A stretch of DNA of 64,000 nucleotides from Fistularia commersonii (taxonomy: Eukaryota > Chordata > Actinopteri > Syngnathiformes > Fistulariidae): positions 567,501-631,500 of the forward strand of contig JBBMNZ010000006.1 in NCBI GenBank assembly GCA_037954325.1. The letters run 5' to 3'. Position numbers and translations under genes: made by a program. Under the pieces are notes generated by a model. It ran no database searches and was not told the origin of the DNA. It saw only the letters and a program-made list of their open reading frames with translations. This document shows positions 28,540 through 40,750 of this stretch, one piece after another (the stretch's first letter is position 1; each line of letters opens with the position of its first letter).

Positions 28540-29190
28540 AAAACACTGCTAACACACTGCTAACACACTGCTAACACACTGCTAACACACCGCTAATACA
28601 CTGCTAACACACTGCTAACACACTGCTAATACACTGCTAATACACTGCTAACACACTGCTAACACACTGCTAACACACCGCTAATACACTGCTAACACAC
28701 TGCTAACACACTGCTAATACACTGCTAACACACTGCTAACACACTGCTAACACACTGCTAATACACTGCTAACACACTGCTAATACACTGCTATTGCACT
28801 GCTAATATATTGCTAATACACTGCTATCACACCGCTAATACACTGCTATTGCACTGCTAATATACCGCTAATACACTGCTATTGCACTGCTAATACACCT
28901 CTGTAGTATTGCTAACGTTCCACTATCACACTGCTAATACACTGCTATTACACTGCTAATACACCTCTGTGGTACTGCTAACGTTCCACTATCACACCGC
29001 TAATACACTGCTATCACACTGCTAATACACTGCTATTACACTGCTAATATGCCGCTAATACACTGCTATTGCACTGCTAATACACCTCTGTAGTATTGCT
29101 AACGTTCCACTATCACACCGCTAATACACTGCTATTACACGGCTAACACAACGCTAATATTCTGCTAACACACCGCTATCACACTGTCAT
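28540..29190 (+). repeat. 11-base minisatellite 'gctaacacact'
   Basis: About 650 bases of gctaacacact/gctaatacact units. It is nearly perfect on the left and decays to the right, where longer composite units ('cacctctgtagtattgctaacgttccactat') recur about three times. Confidence 0.92.
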
Positions 29191-30330
29191 TGGAGGGATC
29201 GGTTCTGCTGGAGGAGGTTCTGTCCAAATGTCCTGGTGGAGGTTCTGCTGGTTTCAAGATGAGGAACATCTGGTGCTTCAGGTGAGGAACATCCAACATT
29301 TGAAGTCCATCTGACACCCCAAGAGAGGAACATCTGACACGTTCCCAGTCCTGGATGAAGTGGGTTCCTCCTCACGTTGCTGAGATGAAGAGTCCACGAC
29401 GCCGCTGCTCTCCAGGCGGCGGCAATCAGCAGCGAAGCGCCGTGATTGGTCCTCAGAGGAAACGGGAGACAATCGAGGAGAAGAGCTTCTCATTCTTACC
29501 TCCATCTCCTAGAGGAGGTCTGATTGGAGGAGCCGTCTTCTCCTCTCGCATCTCATCTCCATCTCGTCTCTCCTTCGTCATCCTGGTCTTCCTCACCGCC
29601 TCACGTCCCCGGAGAACGTGGGAGGGTTCTCCGCCGGCCTCGAGGTTCTCCGTCTTGGAGAACCCTGCTGAGCTCCATCATCTGGAGATCGTCCCAAGGT
29701 TCTCCTCCGGGTGCAGATGGAGAAAGATGGACAATGTCCAGCAGAGTGGAGGAGAAGTTCTCAGGTTGGGTGAAGAACGCTCCACCTCGGGGAGGAGGAA
29801 CCAGACTGGAGGTTCTCACTGACGTTCTCCTCAGGAACAAGGAGCTGTCAGGGTTCCGGAGATGCTTCCGGAGAAAGGTTCTTGGTTCGGATCCAACAGC
29901 TGACCGGGTTCCCTGAGGGTTCTCACCAGGTTCTCCTGCCAGGGTTCTCTCCACGCTGCTCCATCGCCACGAGAAGGTCCTGGAGTGCCTCCTCCTCTTC
30001 CTCCTCCTCGAACTCCATCCGATTCCACCAACATCTTCAGCCTTCGATTAAATCCACCTGTTCTTGACAAGGTCTGGGGTTCCTCCACCCTGAGGAAGAA
30101 GATGAACCTCCAGTCAGAGGACGACCAACCTCCATCCTGGGAGAAGGACCAACCTCCAGCCAGAGAAGAAAATTCTCCCCCAGGTTTCTCCCTGTCACCA
30201 AATCCATTCACCACTTCTTCACTTCCAACCACCGACCTTCACCCGTTCATCATCTGACAGGAGGAAGGAGGCGGAGAAACCGAGAAGCTTGTCAGAGACA
30301 GAAGGTGCCTGAGAAAACCATGGAAGGCGG
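29191..30330. other. Intergenic, no gene seen
   Basis: Sequence rich in 'aggttctcc'-type motifs but with no clear tandem unit. Reading frames up to about 155 codons occur here without splice sites, homology or domain support. Confidence 0.5.
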
Positions 30331-30334
30331 CTTC

Positions 30335-32130
30335 AGAAGGGGATCAGAAAGGACTTGAGGTCCTACAGGGGGCATCAAGCAGCGTCTTGCGGTGAAGAAG
30401 ACTGCCTTCCACAGAGATCCATACAGGTTCATCCAAGACCTCTTTGGCAAGGAGAAGACTGGGACTCTCAAAGTACCCGTAAGGGAACTAGTGGAGTACA
30501 GAAGGCAGCAGGCATCTTGAGGTACCTCTGGAAGGTAAAGAAAGTGGAGTGGCAGAAGGGGATAATACTGAAGGCAAAGCCAGGAGGGATCCTGCTTTCT
30601 AAAGAGAAGAATCAGCCTTCTGAATGTGGAAGGAAAAGATATCCTTCAGCGCTGTGGCCCAGAGGCCCTCAGTGTTCTTGCAGAAGAATAACTTTGTCGA
30701 CCCCCCGGTGCAGAAGGCAGGGATGCCTGGAACTCACCACCGTCATCTGGCACCAGGCACAGACAGCCATGAAGGAGGTTTTGTGGACAGCGTTCAACTT
30801 ATTTCAAGTCCCGAAGGGCATCACAAGAGTGGCCAAAGGAAGATGGGTATGATGGCAGGCTGTAACGTATCTCCTTGGGATCTGCTACGGCAATGGAACT
30901 CCTCATCTGTGCATACCGATGGGTGACTGCACCTTCATCCAATCAGGGTGTCCATGGTCGACATGACGACAAACGTATGCACCGAAGGCCTGCTGGACAA
31001 ACTCCAGATGGGCACAAATAGAGATTTAATACAGGAAATCACGCAGCGTCTCCATTGTCAAAGGCAAGCTCACAGCAAGCTGATCCCCACAGTCCAGGAG
31101 AAGCCTATCAAGAGCCTTGTCCACTGGTCTAGTGGAGACCTCAAAGACTCGAAGCAGGTGGAACAACTCAGGCAGGATACCATCAGTGGCCTCATGTAGA
31201 AGAACAACTGCTCTCCCCGGGAAGCTGAAGCTCTGGTTTTCAGGCTGCTATCTATGAAGTCACCCCGTCCCATGCTGCTTGGCTGGAGAGACTTGTGAGT
31301 GACCAAGTAAGGAAGTGGCTTGGACTGCCGAGATGCCCTTCCGGCATTGGCCTGTATGGCAGCGGAGCCCTCTCCCTTCAAATCTCAAGCCTAGTGAGAG
31401 CCAAAACAAGGCTGGAGATGACCCTCATAGAGTCCCGGGATCCATTAGGTCAAAGGTGCTGCTCCAACCCTGGCCACTGGGAGGAAATGGTGGCAAATGC
31501 TGCCCTCAGAAGGGCACGTCCAACATGGCATAGAGGGCCTCGGCTTGGAGGCAACAACACTACGCGGCAAAAGGCTACTCCGATCGAGTGACGGCACATG
31601 GTGGTGGACCGAGGTGCACCACCAGGAGGAAGCTGCCAGGTGTGCCGAGGCAGTGTCCAAAGCCCAGCAAGGGTATTGGATGTAGTGGGAGGGTGTATGA
31701 TGTTCTGGCCTCTGCGTCCAACCTGCATCTATGGTATGGAGAAGACCCAGCCTGTCCCCAGTGTGCAACCCCAGCAACCCTGAAGCACATCTTGGTAGGG
31801 TGCAAGACCAGCCTGACACAAGGAAGGTACACCTGGCGCCGCAATCAAGTTCTCGGCGGCTGAACTGGAGAGTAGGAAGGAAACAACCAGCGCCATGCCT
31901 CAAAATTCCCAGATTACCGTCCCACAAATAACAACCTTCTTCTGGGAAGGGGAGAAACGGCGGACCAAGCCAGCACCTTCAAACTCAGGAATCCGTAACG
32001 CAGTCCAGGATTGGGAAATGTGGGTAGACCCCAACAGACCTGGTCCTCTGGTCCTGTCGGCATGTCTTCATTGTCGAGCTTACGGTCCCGTGGGAGGATG
32101 CCGTTGGTGAGGCATTCCAGCAGAAGAGGC
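30335..32130 (+). mobile_element. Degenerate reverse-transcriptase element
   Basis: Frame-shifting fragments in the order of one RT-containing family known from fish and invertebrate genomes: AFHRDPYRFIQDLFGKEKTG (about 30400), KIFFSAVAQR with SVFLQKNN (about 30630-30680), IWHQAQTA and LWTAFNLFQVP (about 30750-30810), VRKWLGLPRCP (about 31310), and LKHILVGCKTSLTQGRYTWR (about 31780-31840). The expected metal-binding Asp-Asp motif near 30950 reads SMVDMTT, so the catalytic pair is lost. Many frameshifts show an old dead copy. Confidence 0.7.
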
Positions 32131-32449
32131 TGCAGTACGTTGAAGCAGCGGGACAGGGATGGAAAGTGAAGGTGTGGCCAGTGGAGGTGGCTGCAGGGCC
32201 TTTGTAGCCAGCTAGACCACGAGGCTACTAAGGGAAGTAGGAATCAGAGGACAGACCCAACAGAGGACAATCAAAAAGCTTGATCCTGAAGCAGAACGGA
32301 GCAGTCACTGGCTGTGCACACCAATGGACAGTTTGGAGTCTTCAGTGGGAGGAACTCGGAGAACCCAAGGAGAACCCAGGGAGTATGTGGAGCCTTCAGT
32401 GAACCATTTTGGACTGTGGGAGGAACCTGGAGAACCCGGTGAGAACCCA

Positions 32450-32770
32450 GTCCATCAGAACCCAGAACCTCAAACGTAGACTGTAGAACCTACAACTCGG
32501 AATGCATATCGTAGAACCCAGAACATCGACTGTGGAACCAAGAATGTAGAACGTACTCCCTTGAACGTAGAACAACTACAGTCTACATATATTCTACAGA
32601 ACATAGAAATTAGAAGGTAGAACCCAGAACATGGAACCAAGACCGTAGAATGTAGAACATAGAACCTGACACCTAAGAAGTAGAATGTAGACTGTAGAAC
32701 CGAGATCATAGAACCTAGAACTTTGAATGTAGAACATAGAACCGGTTCATGTGTTCTTGACAGCATGGAT
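32450..32770. repeat. Degenerate 'gtagaac' repeat
   Basis: About 300 bases of imperfect copies of 'tagaacgtagaacctagaac', with a unit near 10-14 bases. Confidence 0.65.
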
Positions 32771-33344
32771 CCCCTGGATTCTGCACCTTGACATGTGAAC
32801 TGCTAAAGTAGTGACTCTAAGTACTATGAATACTGCGAGTACTTCAAGTACTACCAGCACTGCTAACAGTGCCGGCAGCTCCCTGTCCTTTCTTGGGTGG
32901 TTTTCGTGTTTTCCCCCACGTCCATGTTCTTTGTCACCGTGGCAACGCCTGGAAGGTGGCCCCCGGGAGCCGTGCGGCCCCTGGCAGGCGTAGCGTAGCG
33001 GCGTAGCGTAGCGGCGTAGCCCGGCGGCCCCCTAGCACCTGCTGCAGGCGTCCATCAGGCGTTGGCGTTAACGAGCGTCCTCGTGGCTTCCTGTCGATGC
33101 GGCGTCCCTTATTAACCCCATAAATCAGCGGGCGCTGCCAGACGACCCCCGGCCTTGAAGTCACCCGCCGCGCCGCCGCCGCCGCCGCACCGCCATCAAC
33201 ACCGCAGCCCGGGGCTTTAAGCGGCAACTGTGATTTGTGCTCAAATTAGCAGTGTAGCTGTTCAACAGCTGCAGCGTCGCCTTCATCTTCTCCCAAGGCA
33301 GGGGGCGGGGAGCTGGGGAACAACACAGATGTTCCTTACTTTAG

Positions 33345-34465
33345 CACTGTGACGCAGTGGTTAGCGCAGTGGTCAGTTGTTGCTAGCATGGTGTTGCAGT
33401 GTTTAGCACAGTGGTGCAGAGCTTAATATACTTGTCAGCAAAGTGGTTAGTTGTAGCTTGCATGGTGAAACAGCGGTTAGCACAATGGTTCATTGTAGGT
33501 TGCACAGTGTGCAGTGGTTAGTCATAGCTAGCACAGAAAAGCAGTGGTTAGCACAGTGGTGCAGGGGTTTGTGCTGTGGCTAGCACAGCGATACAGTAGT
33601 TAGCAGTTACTGGCGTAGTGGTGTCCTGGTTATGGGTGGGGCTAGTGCAGTGGTCAGTTGTAGCTAGCATGTTGTTGCAGTGGTTAGCACAGTGGTGCAT
33701 AGCTTAATATACTGGTTAGCAAAGTGGTTAGTTGTAGCTTGCATGGTGATACAGCGGTTAGCACAGTGGTTAGTTGTAGGTTGCTCAGTGGTGCAGTGGT
33801 TAGTCATAGCTAACACAGAAAAGCAGTGGTTAGCACAGTGGTGCAGGGGTTTGTGCAGTGGCTAGCACGCCGATACAGTGTTAGCAGTTACTGGCGCAGT
33901 GGTGTCCTGGTTAGGGGAGGGGCTAGCACAGTGGTTAGTTGTAGCTTTCACTGTGGTGCCGTTGTTAGCATAGTGGTTAAGACATTGGTTGGTTGTAGCT
34001 AGTAGTGAGGCAGTGGTTGGGGCAGTGGTCGGCACAGTGACTAGCACTGTGATTAGTTGTAGCTAGCATAATGGTTAGTAGTGGCTAGCATGGTGGTGCA
34101 GTTGTAAGCACGGTGGTTAGCACATTGGTTGGCACTGTGATCTAATGCTTAGGGCAGTGGTTAGTAGTAGCTTGCATAATGGTGCAGTGGTTTGCACATT
34201 GGCTAGCAGTGACTGGCACAGTGATGCACAGGTTAGCACAGTGGTTAGCACTGTGGTTAGTTGCAGCAAGCACACAGAAGCACTGATTAGCACAGCTTTA
34301 GCACAACGGTGCACCGGTTCAAGCAGTGGCTAGCACAATCGTTAAATGTAGCTTGCATGCTGATACATTGGTTAGCACAGTGGTGCAGTAGTTAGGGGAG
34401 CGGTTACCACAATTGTTAGCACAGTGGTTTGAAGTAGCTAGCTCAGTGGTGCAATGGTTAGCACA
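33345..34465 (+). repeat. 'cagtggttagcacagtggt' minisatellite with higher-order units
   Basis: About 1.1 kb of 'cagtggttagca'-type units. A higher-order repeat of about 281 bases is visible: the series starting 'ctagcatggtgttgcagtg' near 33383 recurs near 33664 with the same order of variants. The array runs directly into the interspersed repeat at 34450. Confidence 0.85.
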
Positions 34466-34690
34466 GGAAGGACCTCCCTGTGTGGAGGCTCCATGTTCTC
34501 CATGTCTGCCTAGGGTTCCTCAGGGTTCTCCAGGTTCCTCCCATGGGCCCAAAACAAGCAGGAGCTTCACTGGAGACCCTCCATTGTCCAGACATGTGAA
34601 TGGTTGGATGTCTCCATATGAAGCCCAGTGATTGGTCCAGGATGAACCCACCTATGATCATGACAGCTGGGATAGGCTCCGCCCCCTGGA
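34450..34690 (+). repeat. Teleost interspersed repeat copy
   Basis: Same blocks as at 12975-13240: 'ggttagcaca', 'tgtggaggctccatgttctc', 'caggttcctccc', 'cattgtccagacatgtgaat', and 'agctgggataggctccgccc'. Its head is continuous with the minisatellite to its left. Confidence 0.75.
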
Positions 34691-35379
34691 GGATAATTGT
34701 TCTTTCAGGTTTTCTCCGGTACTTTCTTTTTCCTGCATGATCTTTGGGTCCACGCCCTTCGAGTCTACTCGTGTTGTTTCCATGGAGACAGCAGAGTTTG
34801 GGGAAAAGCATTGGATGAAGGACTGAAGGTAACATTTTACCACCAGAGGCCTCCAGGACCCAGAGGACCTCCAGAGTTCATGAAGGTTCTCCGCAGTTCT
34901 GATCCACTGTCACTTCTAGGAGCAGGAGACTGAGGTGAGAACTTGTGGCGTTCTAACGTTCTCCAGGTTCCTAGATTGTCCCCGCACTGCCAAACATCTC
35001 ATCATCTACTACCGAATTAATGTGAAATTTAGCTAATGGTCTGTCTGTTTCCAGGGCAACAAGTGTCGCTCCTCATCACCTTCACCACCAGCGGCGTCAT
35101 CTTCATCTTCTCCAGCAGCAGCGAGGGGTTTCGGGCGCAGCGAGGGTCCGGCAGATGTTCCTTCTCCGAGGCGCCGAGCGGAGCTGAGTCAGTACTCGTG
35201 AAAACATCTTCAAACAGATCCAGGAGCAGGCTGGAGGTGGAGGTGGAGATGATGCTGAAGCTCCTGCGTGGAGTTCGCAGGGTCTGTTGGTGTGCAGGAG
35301 CGCCACCTGCTGGTGGCAGCAGGATCTGCACCCCAACCTGTTGATGTTCCCTGGAGAACCAGGAGAGAACTTAAGACCC

Positions 35380-36150
35380 CTAGTGACCCCCTGTCCTCAT
35401 CTGTCCATAGATGTCCTCACCTTGCCATACATGTCCAGAGATGTTCTCATGTGTCCACAGGTGTCCTCAACTTGCCGCACTTGTTCTCATGTGTCCACAT
35501 TTGACCACACCTGTCCACAGATGTTCCTCACCTGTCCACATTTGACAACACCTGTCCAGAGATGTCCTCACCTTGCTACACCTGACCTCATGTGTCCAAA
35601 TGTGACCACACTTGTCCACAAATGTCCTCACTTGTCCTCGTTTGTCCACATACACCATACCTGTCCACAGATGTCCTCACCTTGCCACACCTGTCCTTGG
35701 CACACCTGACCTCATGTGTCCAAATGTGACCACACTTGTCCACATATCTCCTCACATGTCCTAACCTATCCTCATTTCTCCAGATGCACCATACGTGTCC
35801 ACAGATGTCCTGAGCTTTCCACATCTTTCCAGAGATGGCCCAATATGTCCACATTTGAGTACACCTGTCCACAGATGTCCTCACCTTCCCTCACCTGTCC
35901 ACAGATGGCTTCATCCGGTCCACACCTGCTCTCAGCAGCCACCTGAAGTCCTTACCTTCTCCCGCCTGTCCCCACATGTCCTCAGAAGCCCTCTGATGTC
36001 CTCAGTGGTCCTCACCTGTCCACAACTGTCCTCAAGAGTAGCCCCTTTTCTGGACCCTTGGTGACCCTGTCCTCACCTGCTCTCACCTCTCCTAGGATCT
36101 ACTGACCGGTCATCACATGTTCTCAGAAGCCCTCCGATGTCCTCACCTGT
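35380..36150 (+). repeat. 'cctgtccacagatgtcctca' minisatellite
   Basis: About 770 bases of degenerate units near 25-30 bases, strongly C/T-rich on the plus strand. Confidence 0.85.
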
Positions 36151-37096
36151 CCTCACCTGAGGACGTTCCCTCCTCTGGTCTGCATAGGCTAACCCTGCTA
36201 GCAACCAAAATGGCGGCTCCGCTAACAGTTTCAGGTATGACGGCATCTCAAGGCCTCCCGGGTCCTCTGGCGCCCCCTGGTGGCCACCAACAACATCACA
36301 CGTCACTTTGAAGATCCACTCAGGTTCTTCTCGCCGAACATCTGGGGCAAGTTCATGACACACACACACACACACACACACACTCGCACCCACGCTGTGT
36401 GTTTGCATCAGACGGCCCCCACGTTGTTCGCGGTTCATCATGTCCTCCTCTGACGAGCGCCGGGTTCCCAGGGGAGATGTTCTGCAGGTTCTGCGTCACG
36501 TGGTCTCCTGCCAGATGCCGCCGTGACTCACGAACCATAATTGGATGTGAGAGTCCAGGTCTCGACAAGTCAGGAGGAGCCGTGGTTAATTGGACATCTG
36601 CGTCGCGCTAACGTCCCTGCAGGAACCAGAGGAACCTCAGAAGAACCGCTGGGATCTTTGTTGCCGGGCGACGGCAGCAGGTCCATGAAGAACCCCGACT
36701 TGGGAGCGGAACATTTCGTCCCCGTTTGTTCTCGTACCAGGACGTTCCACGCCGCGCTCCACCTGGACCGATGAGAAGACACCAGGAGCTTCTCGAGCTC
36801 CTGGAGAACACGCCGGTGGATACATCCCATAATAATCACTCCCCCTTAAGAGACCCTGTTGCCACGGCAACAATCAACATGAACGGGCAGGGCTGAAGAA
36901 AAGATCCGGACCTTCATACCTGCCCGAGAACCTGGAGAAAATCCAGGAGACCCGGTTCCTCTTGGACCACAACAACCAGATGTTCTGGAGATCTTCTGTC
37001 ATTTGTCACGTCGACATCATCGGAAGGATCTCCATCTCCATCCTTCTTGTTGACGTGAAACAGAATGGAGCCACACACTCATTGACTGGCTCTGCG

Positions 37097-37099
<3 letters not shown>

Positions 37100-37141
<42 letters not shown>

Positions 37142-37270
37142 CACACACACACACACACACACAAAGTTCTCAGCTCCATGTGTGAGGAGCAGCAGGAGGA
37201 GACTTCATGTGTTGCTGCTGACAGCTCTCATTACTCACTCACACGCTTCTAGAATTCAACACCCCGGATA

Positions 37271-37323
<53 letters not shown>
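37100..37323. repeat. (GT)n/(CA)n pair and a second (GT)n
   Basis: (GT)n at about 37099-37131 is followed at once by (CA)n at 37140-37163, a perfect inverted pair able to form a hairpin. A further (GT)n lies at 37274-37322. Confidence 0.88.
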
Positions 37324-37324
<1 letters not shown>

Positions 37325-37464
37325 AGCCACGTGCTGGAGGAAGCGGTGCACTTCAGTGGACGGATCTCAGTTATACAACCCTCTGTGTCGGTGCAGGAGC
37401 CCTGGTGAGGAACGTGCACAGACGTCCACCTGTGGAGATGTTTGGCTTTGTTTGGATGGAGGTC

Positions 37465-38125
37465 TGGGGGCACACTGGTTAGCGCTGGTTAGCGGTGGTG
37501 CACAGTGGTTAGCAGTCATTATCAATGGTAAGTGTTAGTTAGCGGTGGTTAGTGGTTTATGCAGGTCTTGGGGCAAGGTGGTTAGCGGTTGTTAGCAGTG
37601 GTAAGTGGTGGTTATTGGTGGTCAGCAGTGGTAAGTGGTGGTTAGCGGTGGGTCACTTGGTTAGCAGTGGTAAGTGGTGGTGTGTAGTGCGTTGTGGTGG
37701 TTCATGGTGGTTACCAGTGGTTAGCAAAGGTAAGTGTTGGTAAGGGGTGGTTAGCAGTGGTAAGCAGTGGTTAGCGGTGGGTCACATGGTTAGCAGTGGC
37801 AAGTGTTGGTTTGCGGTGATTAGTGGTGGTTCACTGTGGTTAGCAATTGTTAGCTGTGGTTAGCAGTGGTCTGCATTAATATACGGTGGTTCACGGTGGT
37901 TACCAGTGGTTAGCAATGGTAAGTGTTGCTTAGCGGTGGTTAGCGTTGGGTCACGTAGTTAGCAGTGGTAAGTGTTGTTTTGCGGTGATTAGTGGTGGTT
38001 CACTCTGGTTAGCAATGGTTACCAGTGGTTAGCAATAGTAAGTGTTGCTTAGCGGTGGTTAGTGGGGGATGCAGGTCTGGGGACATGGTGGTTAGCGATG
38101 TTAGTGGTGGGTCACGGTGGTTAGA
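37465..38125 (+). repeat. 'ggttagcggtggttagcagtggtaagt' minisatellite
   Basis: About 650 bases of 10-14 base units. It resembles the head of the interspersed repeat ('cagtggttagcg') amplified in tandem. Confidence 0.85.
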
Positions 38126-38129
38126 GGGT

Positions 38130-38770
38130 GACTGTCTCCATGTGATGTACGAATGAACGAGTGAATGGTTGTGTTTTTGAAGTGTGAATGAGAGGATGAA
38201 TGTCTCAAAATGATGTATAAATGAGAGGGTGAATTTTCCTTTGAATGAACGAGTGAATAGCTTCATGTGACGTGTGAATGAAAGGGTGAATGACTGAGTG
38301 AATGGTCGTTCGCCTTAAATGATGTGTGAATGACAGGCTGAATGATTGTATCCTCTTATAACATGAATGAATAAGAATGAATGAATGAATGAATGAATCG
38401 CTGCATGTCCCCATGACATGTGAATGAGAGGGTGTTTGAAGAGGAGAATGGACAAGTGAATGGGTAATAGCTGTGTGCCCCTATAAGACGTCTGAATGAG
38501 AGGGTGAACGTCTACATATGAATGAATGAGTGAATGGTTGAATGTATTTATATGACATGTAAATGAGAGGGTGAATGCTTTTATTTCCCTTTGTGATGTA
38601 TGAATGTATGAATGAATAGCTTTATGTCCCTATATCATGTGTGAATGAGAGGGTGAATGCTTGTTTGTCGCAATGTGTGACCAGTCCGGCCTCTCGTCCA
38701 ATCACAGCAGGCACAGGCAGCGGATAACAGGAGTAGAAAATGAATGAATGATTGAATGAATGAATGCATT
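38130..38770 (+). repeat. 'tgaatgagagggtgaatg' minisatellite
   Basis: Tandem variants of the tail of the same interspersed repeat, immediately following the head-derived array. The right end grades into gaat tetramers. Confidence 0.8.
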
Positions 38771-39114
38771 AGCATAAGCATTAGCATCCACGCAGTCAAC
38801 CTGTTATCCCAACACGAGGAGCCCTGACACGTGTGTGTGTGTTCAATTGTGTAGTCACAAACGAACCGCACGGCTGTTTGACGGTGACAATCATAGTTTT
38901 GCAAGGCTTCCTGCAAACATGATTACGTCATCGGTAAATTATTGATCGGAAAAACATCCAGCTGCTTTTATTTTTTTTTCATTCGAGTGCAGACACTTTG
39001 TTTTAATGTGAGTGAATTATTCAGCAGCTCATTAAACCACAGGCGTGTTGCTGCCGCTTCCGAAAAACAAAACAAAACAGTCAAATCACAGCGTGATTGC
39101 TTTTGGCGCGCCGG

Positions 39115-39360
39115 TTAGCAGCGGTTAGCGCCTCCTCCGCCCCACGGCAAGAGGGTTCTTGGTTGGATTCCCACAGGAGGCCCTCCACGATGGGGTCTCC
39201 ATGTTTTTGTTGGGGTTCATCGGAGACCATAACTTGTCCAGATGTGTGAATGAGAGGGTGAACGGTCCACGCCACGGATCCAGAGTGAACCCCACCTGTC
39301 GCCCTCGTTGCCGAACGGACGAACGAATGAATGGCGTGCGCATGGTGACGTGCACGTGGG
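39115..39360 (+). repeat. Teleost interspersed repeat copy
   Basis: Head 'ggttagcgcctcc', then 'ggttggattcccacaggagg', 'ggggtctccatgtt', 'cttgtccagatgtgtgaatg' and 'agagggtgaac' in the family order. Confidence 0.75.
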
Positions 39361-39574
39361 CCCTCGGGCCGCTGGAATCTGCTCTCCATTTCCTCTGTCG
39401 GGATCCAGCGCCGCAAAACAGGTCATGCAGATTCCAGGTTTCCCAAAGTGGGTCACGGCGTTCTGGTTTGCATCCCAACCACCGATAAAGTTGGTGAGAA
39501 CCTTCAAAAACAAAGATCCACAACTCCACTTATGCGCGTTCATCCTAAGAAGCGTTGACACCGGAAGCCTAATG

Positions 39575-40750
39575 CCGCTTATATAAAGTATTACATAAAC
39601 CCCGGATCGATCCACATGGATCTGCCGCCCCCTTCCCCTTCCCGGTTCGAGTGATCCGGTTGATTCCACCGGATCTTTGAACATCTCCACAGCGGACCTC
39701 CGGGAGGAACGCGGACCCCCCGGGGTTCGGCGCCGCGGCACGCCGGGCTGGAGGCGCAGGAGGCCGGCTTGGGGCCGCCGCCATTCGCCGCCCTTTCGGA
39801 GGTTATACAACAGAATGGCGTTATATAAGGGAGCCGAGCGCTCAGCCAATGGGAGCGCACCGTCGCGCATCACGTGACGGCTCGGCTCGCTGTAGAGAGA
39901 TCGGGTCGCGGCTGCTCGTTAGCCGCTGGAGCTAACTGGCCGGCGACCAGGACGACAACCGTCATCTTCCCTTGCGATTCCGGGGACTTTGTTTTTGTTT
40001 TGAAACCATCTCTTCGGTTGTATTTTTTTTCTTTAATTCTCCTTTCACGAAGACCTGCTAGTAAGATCCGCCGCGGGGTACTTATTTCGAGTTCCCACGT
40101 CCGAGGACAGGAGTTTGGAGTGCGGCGAAGCGAAGGGGGCAGTCGGTGTTAGCTTAGCTTAGCGTTAGCTTAGCCGACGTCTTACATAAATACAAGAAGC
40201 GATCAGCTGCGAGCCGCCGGGGGGGAGACGGTTCGCCCGGTACCGGACGAAACTGGGCGAATTCTGGGCCATGATTCCGCCGCGTTTCCTCCCACCACCT
40301 TGAAAGTTGTGTTCCGGGGAGTTAGTATGGTGTCTTGACGTTTGTTTTAAGCTCCTTACAGGCTAAACCCGCCGGGGTTTTCCGACCGGCTCTATCGGGC
40401 TCGCCGCGGAGGAGGGTCGCTCGATTCGTTCACCGGGACCGTCGTGGTAAACAAACCCCGTGGGATGTTTGTTTTCCCCGCCGTGTGACGCGACGAGCCG
40501 CCCCCCTCCTGGACGTGAGGGCGGTGAGAAACAAGGGAACTCCCAGGCACCCAGCCCGGTGGGTCAACCCCGAGAGAGGCCGCCTTTCCCCGGGCGTGAG
40601 ACCCGGGATGTCCGCCCCTCTGCCCGGCGGCGCGACCCGTGATCTGCGTGGGGAGGAAGGCGCTCCTGTTCCGGGGTGTCTGTGAACCAGTTCCCGCTTG
40701 TATTTGAAAAAAGACACGATAACTCAAAACAACACATCTCTAAGGAGAAG
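39575..40750 (+). promoter_or_regulatory. Putative lonrf2 CpG-rich promoter and 5' UTR
   Basis: A CpG-dense stretch with a TATA-like 'ttatataagg' near 39822, 'ccaatggg' near 39845, and an extended E-box GTCACGTGA-type site near 39870. No ATG-initiated long frame precedes the lonrf2 start. A further 'tatataaag' lies near 39583. Confidence 0.4.

Noticed and set aside
29355..29822. 155-codon plus-strand frame
   Set aside because: Composition follows the local 'ggttctcc' repeats, there are no splice sites or conserved motif, and the opposite strand is equally open.
39217..39873. 218-codon minus-strand frame upstream of lonrf2
   Set aside because: It spans a CpG-rich promoter-like stretch and an interspersed repeat copy. 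The composition is Arg/Gly/Pro-rich with no recognisable domain.
40676..40750. Longer lonrf2 N-terminus starting upstream of METGV
   Set aside because: The upstream extension begins with GTG. The first ATG in frame is at 40751, and the length with that start equals the family's.
26995..40750. chst10, expected between nms and lonrf2 by human synteny
   Set aside because: I found no sulfotransferase-like exon on either strand. The interval is dominated by repeats.
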